From Oligella sp050920755 (GTDB lineage Bacteria > Pseudomonadota > Gammaproteobacteria > Burkholderiales > Burkholderiaceae_B): a DNA stretch of 64,000 bases. Below are positions 42,387 to 51,700 of this stretch, in pieces. The stretch lies in contig NZ_CP158480.1 in NCBI RefSeq assembly GCF_050920755.1, positions 1,674,001 to 1,738,000 of the forward strand, given 5' to 3'. The notes beneath the pieces were generated by a model. It was not told where the DNA came from and did not search any database. It was given only the letters and a program-made list of their open reading frames with translations. Both the position numbers and the translations under genes were made by a program. Numbering within the stretch: position 1 is the stretch's first letter; every line of letters starts with the position of its first letter.

Positions 42387-42572
42387 TTATTCAATTCCTA
42401 GGTCCTTCTTAATTTTTTTAACCAAGCCTTTACCTATTTCTTTTGAACCGTGAAACGGAAAAATTGTGGTTTTACCATTAAGAGTTACCCTAAAATGACT
42501 AGAGCCTGAGCGATGGGCTTGAAACACTGCCCCTTGCTTCTCTAACCACCTTCGGAACTCACTGTATTTCAT
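42387..42572 (-). CDS. hicA: mRNA interferase toxin HicA
   Basis: A 61-residue double-stranded-RNA-binding-like toxin that cleaves translated mRNA. The catalytic histidine is His26 in RSGSSHFRV, followed by TIFPFHGSKEIGKGLVKKI. Length and order are normal. AAGGAGGG precedes ATG 42572. It is read from the promoter at 42600-42628, which overlaps a palindromic operator. Confidence 0.93.
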   Translation of the reverse strand: MKYSEFRRWLEKQGAVFQAHRSGSSHFRVTLNGKTTIFPFHGSKEIGKGLVKKIKKDLGIE

Positions 42573-42599
42573 AAGCCCTCCTTGTTAGTCAATAAGTTT

Positions 42600-42628
42600 A
42601 TTATACAACAAATATGTTGCATCATCAA
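42600..42628 (-). promoter_or_regulatory. hicAB promoter
   Basis: On the minus strand TTGATG (42623-42628) and TATAAT (42600-42605) are separated by exactly 17 bases, a near-consensus sigma-70 promoter. The start point would fall about 20 bases before the hicA ATG. Confidence 0.85.
42606..42619. promoter_or_regulatory. hicAB operator 1 (within promoter spacer)
   Basis: The palindrome CAACA-AATA-TGTTG occupies the spacer between -35 and -10, so a bound HicB or HicAB complex would block RNA polymerase directly. Confidence 0.75.
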
Positions 42629-42633
42629 TAAAT

Positions 42634-42653
42634 ATACAACACTTTTGTTGTAT
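42634..42653. promoter_or_regulatory. hicAB operator 2
   Basis: The perfect palindrome ATACAACA-CTTT-TGTTGTAT shares the CAACA/TGTTG half-sites of operator 1. The two centres are about 31 bases apart, near three helical turns, which allows side-by-side binding on one face of the DNA. Confidence 0.75.
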
Positions 42654-42760
42654 TTATACTGACATAACAATAAACAATGTGACTTGTCTCACACTTCCCC
42701 AAGTTCTTCTTCACAGTGGTCTGCAATAGCATACGTAGCCATAGCCTCGTTGTGTAGAGC

Positions 42761-43015
42761 TCATACCTGAATGTCGCCAAGATTAGAACTTTTGTTGCAC
42801 AGAGCCAAGTGTTTATATGAACATTCTTTCAAATTTTTCACTCTTTCGTCCCAGTCCATGCTTTTACTCCTCTCTAGCTGAAATTGTTTTGCGATGTCCA
42901 GCAAGCCGTCTTCGGTCAACGTTAAGGTCATAATTGGGTCATGACTTAAGGAGTAAGCCCGCGCGAATAAGCCGGAGTCTAATTTCTTTAGCGCCGATAA
43001 AATGTTGTCTTGCAT
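42761..43015 (-). CDS. hypothetical prophage-region protein, 84 aa
   Basis: An 84-residue ORF (MQDNILSALKKLDSGLFARA... LKECSYKHLALCNKSSNLGD) in the prophage control region between hicAB and the IS3-type element. Predicted mostly helical, with no signal or membrane segment. A weak AGAG precedes ATG 43015. I do not recognise a family; it could be a real small phage gene. Confidence 0.4.
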   Translation of the reverse strand: MQDNILSALKKLDSGLFARAYSLSHDPIMTLTLTEDGLLDIAKQFQLERSKSMDWDERVKNLKECSYKHLALCNKSSNLGDIQV

Positions 43016-43133
43016 AAACTCTGACAGATTTTTAAGTCGAAACCAAAGATTAATCGTATTCCAAGCGTCTCTCTATGTCAGGATAGTTGTCACCCTCTAA
43101 ATTTAAATCAAGAGAGCGGTAAGGATACTATTT

Positions 43134-43628
43134 ATGGGCCGTTATTCACTAGAGCGTAAGAACGCAGTGATCAATAAATTTCATAGTGACAACACATTGA
43201 GTCTTAGCGAACTAGCTAGGCAAGAGAGCATTCCTACCTCAACCCTTTATAATTGGCTGAAACAAGTCAATTTAGTAGGTAATGCCATGTCAAAAAAACG
43301 CAATTCGGATAACTGGTCTGCTGAGACCAAGCTGGCGACTGTGATAGAAACCGCCTCGCTTTCGGAGATTGAGTTGAGTGCTTATTGCCGAGAAAAAGGT
43401 CTTTACCCTGAGCAACTTAAGCGATGGAAGTCGGAGTGTCTACAGTCGTTTGACCAAAGCAAAGCTCAAGCTCAAGCGCTTCGCAAAGAACTTCAAGCCA
43501 CGCGTCAAGAAAACAAGACATTGCAACGTGAGATTAAACGCAAGGAGAAGGCGTTAGCGGAGGCAGCAGCATTGTTGATGTTGCGAAAAAAGCTCAATGC
43601 GCTTTGGGAGGAAAACGAGGACGAATGA
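43134..43628 (+). CDS. IS3-type OrfA, HTH protein
   Basis: 164 residues with two successive helix-turn-helix units (SLSELARQESIPTSTLYNWL and EIELSAYCREKGLYPEQLKR) and a long C-terminal coiled coil (about 105-155). It binds the element ends. TAAGGA precedes the ATG. Its stop overlaps the orfB start as ATGA, so the two are translationally coupled rather than linked by a frameshift. Confidence 0.85.
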   Translation: MGRYSLERKNAVINKFHSDNTLSLSELARQESIPTSTLYNWLKQVNLVGNAMSKKRNSDNWSAETKLATVIETASLSEIELSAYCREKGLYPEQLKRWKSECLQSFDQSKAQAQALRKELQATRQENKTLQREIKRKEKALAEAAALLMLRKKLNALWEENEDE

Positions 43629-44680
43629 CCTCACTCTCAGAGCGCCAACATGTGGTCAGCTTGATTCAAGCCGCTCACCGCCAAGGAGCACGTCTAGCCA
43701 GGGCGTGCGAGGAAGCCGGTCTTGCGCTGCGTAGTTATCGTCGTTGGGTAAAGGATGGTGTTGTTCAAGCCGATAAACGCCCGACAGCCGTTCGGCCTAA
43801 GCCAGCAAACAGTTTGAGTCAGGAGGAACGAGAGCTGATTCTGACGGTCTGCAATCGTGCAGAATACGCCAACTTGCCACCCTGTCAAATCGTGGCTGAT
43901 CTACTCGACAAAGGTGCTTATATCGCTTCTGAAGCAACCTTTTACCGCACGCTTCGGCAAGCAAACCAGCTGCATCACCGAGGGCGTAGCCGTGCGCCTA
44001 AACCGAGCCATCAACCGACAACGCATCATGCGACCGGTCCACGTCAAGTGTGGTGTTGGGATATCACATACTGCCCGTCACGTGTACGTGGTCAGTTTTA
44101 TTATCTTTACCTCGTTGAAGATATCTATAGCCGTAAAATCGTGGGCTATGAGGTGCATGAAACAGAAGACTCAGCGCTTGCGGCAGCCCTCTTACAGCGT
44201 TGTGTCTTGAGCGAGGGCTGCCTGCATCAGCCCTTGGTGTTACACTCTGACAATGGTGCACCAATGAAGGCTCAAACCTTACGCACTAAACTAGAGGAAC
44301 TTAGCATAAAGGCTTCCTACAGTCGCCCACGAGTCAGTAATGACAATCCCTTCGTAGAGTCACTCTTTAGGGTCATGAAATACTGTCCTCAATGGCCATC
44401 ATCAGGCTTTGCCTCCTTAGATGACACCAGAGCATGGGTCTTACGCTTTGTGCAATGGTACAACACTGTGCATCGTCACAGTCAGCTTAATTACGTAACA
44501 CCACAGCAACGCCATGAGGGCAAAGACCGTGAAATACTAGCAAAGCGGCACAAAGTGCTAGCGAATGCCAAAAGAGATAATCCAATGCGCTGGGGTTCAC
44601 GTGCAGTAAGAAACTGCACCCCTTTAGGTGTCGTCACGTTAAATCCGGAGAATGATTTAAGAGTAAAAAAAGCAGCTTAA
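43625..44680 (+). CDS. IS3-type transposase OrfB
   Basis: A 351-residue rve/DDE transposase. The N-terminal HTH (GARLARACEEAGLALRSYRR) is followed by the core: first Asp146 in VWCWDITYC, second Asp in LVLHSDNGAPM and Glu in NPFVESLFRVMK. ATG 43625 overlaps the orfA stop; a frame from 43604 is longer but lacks a separate ribosome site. Confidence 0.88.
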   Translation: MTSLSERQHVVSLIQAAHRQGARLARACEEAGLALRSYRRWVKDGVVQADKRPTAVRPKPANSLSQEERELILTVCNRAEYANLPPCQIVADLLDKGAYIASEATFYRTLRQANQLHHRGRSRAPKPSHQPTTHHATGPRQVWCWDITYCPSRVRGQFYYLYLVEDIYSRKIVGYEVHETEDSALAAALLQRCVLSEGCLHQPLVLHSDNGAPMKAQTLRTKLEELSIKASYSRPRVSNDNPFVESLFRVMKYCPQWPSSGFASLDDTRAWVLRFVQWYNTVHRHSQLNYVTPQQRHEGKDREILAKRHKVLANAKRDNPMRWGSRAVRNCTPLGVVTLNPENDLRVKKAA

Positions 44681-44711
44681 AATTTATGTATGAGTGACAA
44701 CTATCTTGACA

Positions 44712-45323
44712 AATACCGCTACTTCTAGCACGGAATCGGGCAATGGAGGAATTGGCAATACTTTCAGCTGGATTGTCTATCTCAACACCTTGTAGCTGAG
44801 CGAATTTGTATGTGGCGTTAAAGAAGTCGCGCACAAAGACAGCAGTAGCTGGTGCATTCCTGGTATCCCTTATTTTGTAGCAGTGGCGGCGAATATCATC
44901 AGATGAAATCTCATCGAGCGACTTATGTCCAAACAACGGTTTGATATCACGCTCATATGTCGCCAAGCGTAAAGCTCTGGAGCTATCTGAGAAATCTGTT
45001 TGAGTAATGTAGCGTAAAGCGCTGGTCAAACTTACTATCACGAAAACGATTTAATTGTTGCTTCTGTTTTTCTTCACTAGGTGACTTACCTTCATTTATA
45101 AGTCGTTTTGCTTTGATTAATTCCTCTCTAGCTTCTGAGAGCGTTAAACCAGTAGGACCATATCGACCGATCGTTAATGTTTTGCGCCGGCCTTGATATC
45201 GATAATCATGCCTGAATGTAATCGTGCCGGCAGTTGAGACATAAACATATAGGCATCAATATCATTGACTTTATACGGCTTGTCTTTTAGCTTTAGTGAT
45301 TTTAACTTGGTATTTGTCAGCAT
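44712..45323 (-). pseudogene. P4-type tyrosine integrase, frameshifted and truncated
   Basis: ATG 45323 opens MLTNTKLKSLKLKDKPYKVN, the DUF4102 arm-binding domain. One base appears missing near 45250, after which the frame YVYVSTAGTITFRHDYRYQG and GLTLSEAREELIKAKRLINE continues. A second shift near 45040 leads to the SAM-like core-binding domain (RLATYERDIKPLFGHKSLDE, PATAVFVRDFFNATYKFAQL). The reading is cut at IS position 44711 before the catalytic domain, so Arg-His-Tyr residues are absent. It begins about 200 bases from the 3' end of guaA, a known site for such integrases. Confidence 0.88.
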
Positions 45324-45530
45324 AATAACGGCTCCCAACAGATTTACCGTCAAAAAAATGACGGTAAAATCAAATACATGAAACTCTGTTTGAATTTACC
45401 GTCAATTATACCGACAAAAAGATGATGTGCTTTGAATAGTTGTGGACAACCCTGAGTAGACTAAAACCCTATATATCAAGCTTTATGGCTACATTTGAAT
45501 AGCCATGACTTGCTTTGATTAAGTGGGATA

Positions 45531-47126
45531 CTATTCCCACTCAATCGTTGCCGGTGGTTTACCGGAAATATCATAAACCACGCGACTGATACCGCGTACT
45601 TCATTGATAATGCGATTGGAGATATGGCCGAGTAATTCATAAGGTAATGGTGCCCAACGAGCATTCATAAAGTCATTTGTCTGAATTGCACGTAATGCCA
45701 CCACATACTCATAAACCCGACTACCCTCGCTCACTCCAACCGATTTCACCGGTAGAAATACGGCAAATGCCTGAGAGGTTAAATCGTACCAGTTTTTACC
45801 TGTTTCTACATCAATTGCATTACGCAATTCCTCAACAAAAATCGCATCGGCACGACGTAAAATATCGGCATAATCCTGATTAACTTCACCTAAAATACGT
45901 ACGCCCAAGCCCGGACCCGGGAATGGATGGCGATAAACCATTTTTGCCGGTAGACCAAGGGCTACACCAAGCTCTCGAACCTCGTCTTTAAACAATTCAC
46001 GTAAAGGCTCTAAAAGCTTCATGCTTAAAGTATCAGGCAAACCGCCGACATTGTGGTGAGACTTAACGGCAACACCATGCTTACCGGCGAGGGACTCAAT
46101 CACATCCGGATAAATCGTACCTTGAGCAAGCCATTTAGCATTATTCAGCTTAGCCGCTTCCTCTTGGAAGATTTCGATGAACACACGGCCGATAATCTTA
46201 CGCTTCTGCTCAGGATCTGTGACCCCTTGAAGCTCCTTCATAAAGCGATCAACCGCATTAATATGAATGATATTTAAACCCAAATGCTCATGCATCACAT
46301 CCATCACCTGCTTAGCCTCAAACAGGCGCAGCATGCCATGATCGACAAAAACGCAGGTTAATTGGGAACCGATCGCTCGGTGGATTAAAACCGCTGCCAC
46401 CGAGGAATCCACACCACCGGACAAGGCTAAAAGCACCTGCTCATCACCCACTTCCTCACGGATACGATCGATCATTTCCTCTGCATAAGCGGCCATTGAC
46501 CAATCACCATCGCAATCACAAATATCAAGCACAAAGCGGCGCAATAAAGCTTCACCTTGCTTAGTATTGGTAACTTCAGGATGGAACTGTACACCGTAAA
46601 AACGACGAACTTCATCCGCAATGGCGGCAATGGCACAGTTTTTAGAAGTACCGATAACCGTAAAGCCGGCCGGCAAATCATTAAGCTGAGCTCCCTCACT
46701 CATCCACACATCTAAGTGATTTAAACCCTCAGCCGATTTGCCATCGGAAAGCGTGGCAAATAAGGGGCTATTACCCTGAGTGGTGACATGAACCTGACCA
46801 AAGCACGGCTCCTCGGACACCGTTACGTCACCGCCCAACTGCTTAGCCATGACGTGCATACCATGACCGATAGCGAGTACCGGCACATCGGCTAAAAATA
46901 CAAAGGGTGAAAGCGCCACACTCTGTGCTGTTGTCACATCATCCGGATTAGCGCCGGATAAAATAATCCCCTTAACACATTGTTTATTAATCTGCTCACG
47001 TAAAAAGGCCTCATCCACATCTGCGGGAAAAACCTCGCTGAGCACGCCGGCATTACGCACACGACGAGCGATCAATTGGGTAAGGGGTGAGCCGAAGTCA
47101 AGAATTAGAATCTTTTGATGCATCAT
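45531..47126 (-). CDS. guaA: GMP synthase, with degenerate glutaminase site
   Basis: A 531-residue enzyme that converts XMP to GMP in the cytosol. The ATP-pyrophosphatase domain is intact (LALSGGVDSSVAAVLI, FVDHGMLR, QGTIYPDVIES), as is the C-terminal dimerisation domain (RHPFPGPGLGVRILGE to PATIEWE). The N-terminal glutamine amidotransferase domain is altered: the nucleophile motif, normally G-(V/I)-C-Y-G-M-Q, reads A-I-G-H-G-M-H with Gly87 in place of Cys. LSGGP is LSGAN and FGSQ is FGSP. The HPE residues (182-184) remain. It is therefore predicted to need free ammonia. It follows guaB by 24 bases; the prophage lies at its 3' end. Confidence 0.93.
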   Translation of the reverse strand: MMHQKILILDFGSPLTQLIARRVRNAGVLSEVFPADVDEAFLREQINKQCVKGIILSGANPDDVTTAQSVALSPFVFLADVPVLAIGHGMHVMAKQLGGDVTVSEEPCFGQVHVTTQGNSPLFATLSDGKSAEGLNHLDVWMSEGAQLNDLPAGFTVIGTSKNCAIAAIADEVRRFYGVQFHPEVTNTKQGEALLRRFVLDICDCDGDWSMAAYAEEMIDRIREEVGDEQVLLALSGGVDSSVAAVLIHRAIGSQLTCVFVDHGMLRLFEAKQVMDVMHEHLGLNIIHINAVDRFMKELQGVTDPEQKRKIIGRVFIEIFQEEAAKLNNAKWLAQGTIYPDVIESLAGKHGVAVKSHHNVGGLPDTLSMKLLEPLRELFKDEVRELGVALGLPAKMVYRHPFPGPGLGVRILGEVNQDYADILRRADAIFVEELRNAIDVETGKNWYDLTSQAFAVFLPVKSVGVSEGSRVYEYVVALRAIQTNDFMNARWAPLPYELLGHISNRIINEVRGISRVVYDISGKPPATIEWE

Positions 47127-47150
47127 GATTACTTCTATAAAAGGACAAGA

Positions 47151-48611
47151 TTAGTCTGCACGATAGTTAGGCGCTTCCTTAACAATTTGTACGTCGTGAA
47201 CGTGCGATTCACGTACACCGGAAGCAGTGATTTCGACAAATTGTGATTTCGTTTGCATATCCGCAATGGTAGCGCAACCGCAATAACCCATAGAGGCACG
47301 GATACCGCCGATTAACTGATAAATAATAGCCAATACACTACCTTTATAAGGGACACGACCCTCAATACCCTCAGGTACCAATTTATCGGCGTTATTAGAC
47401 GGATCTTGGAAATAACGATCGGCAGAGCCTTTTTCCATTGCGCCTAAACTACCCATACCACGGTAGGACTTGTAGCTACGACCTTGGAATAAAATCACTT
47501 CGCCCGGCGCCTCTTCGGTACCGGCAAACATACCGCCCATCATGCAGCTGGAAGCACCGGCCGCAATCGCTTTGGCCACATCACCGGAGTAACGAATACC
47601 GCCATCGGCAATTAACGGTACACCGGTACCCTCAAGCGCTTTAGCAACATTAGAAATAGCGGTAATCTGAGGTACACCCACACCGGCAATCACTCGTGTA
47701 GTACAAATAGAGCCCGGACCGATACCGACCTTAACCCCATCGGCACCGGCTTCAACTAAGGCTAAAGCCGCCTCACCGGTCGCGATATTACCGCCGATCA
47801 CCTCGACTTGAGGATAGTTGGCTTTTACCCAACGTACACGGTCAATCACGCCTTGAGAATGGCCATGTGCCGTATCGATAATGATCACGTCCACACCGGC
47901 AGCGACTAACTTCTCAATACGCTCCTCAGTGCCCTCACCGACACCGACCGCGGCACCGACACGAAGCTGACCGAGATCATCCTTACAAGCGTTAGGATTT
48001 TCAGTGCTTTTATAAATATCTTTGACCGTCGCAAGACCGCGCAATTCAAAGGCTTCATTAACAATCAAAACACGCTCTAAACGATGCTTGTGCATCAATG
48101 CCTGAGCCTCTTCGAGCGTACCGCCCTCCAGCATGGTCACTAGACGATCCTGCGGCGTCATCACCTCGCTGATTTTAGCGTCTAAGCGATCCTCAAAGCG
48201 AGTATCACGGTTGGTCACAATACCGACCACCTTTTTACCCTCAACCACGGGTAGACCGGAAATGCCATGCTCCTTTTGTAAGGCAATGGCATCACGTACA
48301 GTCATATCGGGAGTGAGCGTATAAGGATTAACAACAATACCGAACTCATGGCGCTTAACACGAGCCACCTCAATTGCCTGCGCATCGGCCGACATATTTT
48401 TGTGAATAATACCGATACCGCCCTCTTGCGCCATGGCGATGGCAAGACGAGCTTCGGTCACAGTATCCATGGCCGCAGAAACTAAAGGGATATTTAAGCT
48501 GATATTACGAGTGAGTTGAGTTTTTAAAGACGTGTCACGTGGTAACACATTAGAATACGCTGGAACCAATAATACATCATCAAAGGTCAACGCTTTTTGA
48601 AGTAAACGCAT
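47151..48611 (-). CDS. guaB: IMP dehydrogenase
   Basis: A 486-residue NAD-dependent enzyme making XMP from IMP, the committed step to GMP. The TIM barrel carries the catalytic cysteine loop GPGSICTTRVIAGVG and the flap region RSYKSYRGMGSLGAM. Two CBS domains lie between (about 95-205). ATG 48611 follows AGGAGA by six bases; a TTG six codons upstream lies before that site. Its own promoter is likely at 48636-48641. It is first in the guaBA operon. Confidence 0.96.
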   Translation of the reverse strand: MRLLQKALTFDDVLLVPAYSNVLPRDTSLKTQLTRNISLNIPLVSAAMDTVTEARLAIAMAQEGGIGIIHKNMSADAQAIEVARVKRHEFGIVVNPYTLTPDMTVRDAIALQKEHGISGLPVVEGKKVVGIVTNRDTRFEDRLDAKISEVMTPQDRLVTMLEGGTLEEAQALMHKHRLERVLIVNEAFELRGLATVKDIYKSTENPNACKDDLGQLRVGAAVGVGEGTEERIEKLVAAGVDVIIIDTAHGHSQGVIDRVRWVKANYPQVEVIGGNIATGEAALALVEAGADGVKVGIGPGSICTTRVIAGVGVPQITAISNVAKALEGTGVPLIADGGIRYSGDVAKAIAAGASSCMMGGMFAGTEEAPGEVILFQGRSYKSYRGMGSLGAMEKGSADRYFQDPSNNADKLVPEGIEGRVPYKGSVLAIIYQLIGGIRASMGYCGCATIADMQTKSQFVEITASGVRESHVHDVQIVKEAPNYRAD

Positions 48612-48635
48612 GAATCTCTCCTGGCGCAAAAGAGA

Positions 48636-48641
48636 ATTATA
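48636..48641 (-). promoter_or_regulatory. -10 box of the guaBA promoter
   Basis: A perfect TATAAT on the minus strand, 25 bases before guaB, between the purL terminator and the gene. The -35 at 17 bases (AAGTTT) is poor, suggesting that an activator is needed or that this is a weak promoter. Confidence 0.55.
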
Positions 48642-48665
48642 CTACTTTTATGCCTGTAAAACTTA

Positions 48666-48704
48666 ATAAAAAGCCCAACCTCAGCAAATTTACCGAGGCT
48701 AGGC
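48666..48704 (-). terminator. intrinsic terminator after purL
   Basis: On the minus strand GCCTAGCCTC (48695-48704) pairs with GAGGTTGGGC (48673-48682), with G-T pairs, followed by a T-run (48666-48672). It separates purL from guaBA. Confidence 0.8.
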
Positions 48705-48743
48705 CGGCATCGTCAAGCTACTTTAAAAGTAGCGTTTCAAGGC

Positions 48744-51700
48744 TTAATCAATAAACACCCTGGCATTCATAAACATACGCATCCAAGGCGTCAGATCGCC
48801 ACCGCTATCCTTAGGCCCCCAGGATTTAGGCGCCCAAGACATCATCGCACTGCGGAATGCACGCTCAGGGTGCGGCATCATGATAGTAAAGCGACCGTCC
48901 TCGGTAGTGACTGCCGCGATCCCATTAATACTGCCATTCGGGTTAAATGGGTAAGCTTCCGTAATCACACCGCTATTATTCACATAACGTAGTGCGGAGA
49001 TGACATTATCCGAGTCACCTTGCTTAGTAAAATTGGCATAACCTTCACCATGTGAAACCACAATCGGTGCCTGCATGCCGGCCATATCCCTAAAGAAAAT
49101 GGAATTGGAATCACTGACTTCAGCCATCACCAAACGCGCCTCATGACGTGCCGATTGATTACGCGTAAAGCGTGGCCAATTTTCCGCGCCCGGGATAATA
49201 TTGCTTAAGCTCGCCATCATCTGGCAGCCATTACATACCCCTAAAGCAAAGACATCCTGACGAGCGAAGAACTCACTGAATTGATCAAATAACTTCGGAT
49301 TGTAGCGAATCGTTTTAGACCAACCCTCACCCGCACCCAGTACGTCACCGTAACTGAAACCGCCGGCAGCTACAATACCTTGTAACTCGGAGAGGTGAAT
49401 ACGACCCTCTAAAATATCCGTCATATGCACATCGTAAACGCTAAAGCCTGCTTTATGGAAAGCCCAAGCCATCTCGATCTGACTGTTAGAGCCCTGTTCA
49501 CGCACAATGGCTACCGCCGGACGAGCTTTATTAAGATAAGGCGCTGCGATATTTTCTTGTGGGTCAAAATCCACTTTAGCATTTAGACCGACATCATTCA
49601 CATCCTTCCAGTGATCGAATTCAGCCCGTGCCGTTTGTGGGTTTTCACGTAACTTAGCGATTTCATAACTCACTTCACTCCAGACGGAGCCCAATTCGGC
49701 GCGCTGATACTCCAATACAATCTCACCGTCACGGAAGACCTCAATCGTATCTTTATCATTTAAGCTACCAATGGCATGGCTGCAAAGTGATAGACCGGCT
49801 TCACGTAATACCTGCAAGACCTTATCGCGATCCTCGGCACGGACCTGAATCACCGCACCTAATTCCTCGTTAAATAACGCCTTAATCGTGCTCTCGTCGC
49901 GTTGTACACGAACCTGCTCAGGGCGAATCTTATAATCACCCCAATCCTGTACCGCACCGTCAAAGGTCAGCATATCAACATTAATAGAAACTCCGGTATG
50001 GCCGGCAAAAGCCATCTCCGCTACCGTCGCAAACAAACCACCGTCTGAACGATCGTGATAGGCCAAAATCGCACCCTCATCGGCAAGGCTACGAATGACG
50101 GCAAAGAATGTACGCAGCTTATCGGCATCCTCAATATCAGGCACTTCATTACCGAATTGGCCGATAGTGTGCGATAACACGGAACCGCCTAAACGCTGCT
50201 TACCCTCACCTAAATCAATCAGAATTAAAGAAGTCGGGCCCTGATCGGTAACTAACTGCGGCGTCAATGTTTTACGTACGTCCTCAACCTGAGCAAAGGC
50301 CGTCACAATCAATGACACCGGTGCAACAACATCCTTTTCAATGGTTGCGCCCGAGTCATCGGCAGCATTTTCAGTCCAAGCAGTACGCATGGACATGGAG
50401 TCCTTACCCACCGGAATGGAAATATCTAAAGCCTGACAGAATTCGCTGGCAGCCTGCACCGCCTCATAAAGAGCCGCATCCTGACCGGGGGTACCACATG
50501 CCGCCATCCAGTTAGCCGACAGCTTCAAGCCGTCTAAATGCTTAATATCCGCAGCGGCGATATTAGTAACCGATTCGGCAATGGCCATGCGGCTGGCGGC
50601 CGCACTATCCACAATCGCCAACGGTGAACGCTCACCCATGGACATGGCTTCACCGCGGAAATGCTCATAATCAGCTAAAGTCACGGCGCAATCGGCCACC
50701 GGAATCTGCCATGGACCGACTAATTGATCTCTGGCAGTTAAACCGCCAACGTTACGGTCACCGATGGTGATAATAAAGGATTTATTAGCGACCGTCGGGT
50801 GACGCATGACCTTTAAGCCCAATTCACGTAAATCCAGATCAACCACATCCATCGGCTCAATGGCTAAGGTTTCACTCTGTACATCACGGTGCATTTTAGG
50901 TGGTTTACCTAAAATCACATCAATAGGCACATCGACCGGACGTAATTTGCTTGCCTCTTCAGTACTGGTACTGCCCTCTTCGCCGGGCAGCCCCTCACCC
51001 TCAACCACACGTAAAATACGCTCTTCGGTAGCGATACCTATCACCGCATAAGGGCAACGCTCACGACGTGCAATTTCATCAAAGAGCACTAAACTCTCCG
51101 GCGCAATCGCCATCACATAACGCTCTTGCGATTCGTTACTCCAAATATCGGCAGCAGACATACCACTTTCTTCGAGATTAACACGCGCTAAATCAAAGAC
51201 AGCACCACGATCCGCATCATTGACCAACTCAGGGAAGGCATTAGATAGACCGCCTGCGCCCACATCATGAATCGCAATAATGGGGTTATTTTCAAATAAC
51301 TGCCAGCAAGCGTTAATCACCTCTTGAGCACGACGCTCAATCTCAGGGTTACCGCGCTGTACCGAGTCAAAGTCCAAAGCTTCGGTATTAGTGCCGGCGG
51401 CCATACTGGAAGCGGCACCGCCACCCATACCGATACGCATACCGGGACCACCTAATTGAATCAACAAGGCACCGTCGGGAATAGGATCTTTAAAACAAAG
51501 CTCGGCATCAATACTACCTAAACCGCCGGCAATCATAATCGGCTTTTGATAGCCCCAGCGACGACCGCCTACGGTTTGTTCATAGGTACGGAAATAACCC
51601 AAGATATTAGGGCGACCGAATTCGTTATTAAAAGCAGCACCACCTAATGGACCCTCGATCATAATATCCAAGGCTGAAGCAATGCGGCTCGGTTTACCGT

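Larger units (their letters stand above)
43076..44711 (+). mobile_element. IS3-like insertion sequence with overlapping orfA-orfB
   Basis: About 1636 bases bounded by inverted repeats TGTCAGGATAGTTGTCAC (left, 43076-43093) and, inverted, TGTCAAGATAGTTGTCAC (right, ending 44711). Both ORFs are intact. The flanks (TCTA before, AATA after) do not match, so no short target duplication is visible; one flank may have been lost. It truncates the integrase pseudogene. Confidence 0.85.

Noticed and set aside
45324..45530. tRNA gene as prophage attachment site
   Set aside because: No cloverleaf-like sequence was found in the spacer; the guaA 3' end is the better candidate.
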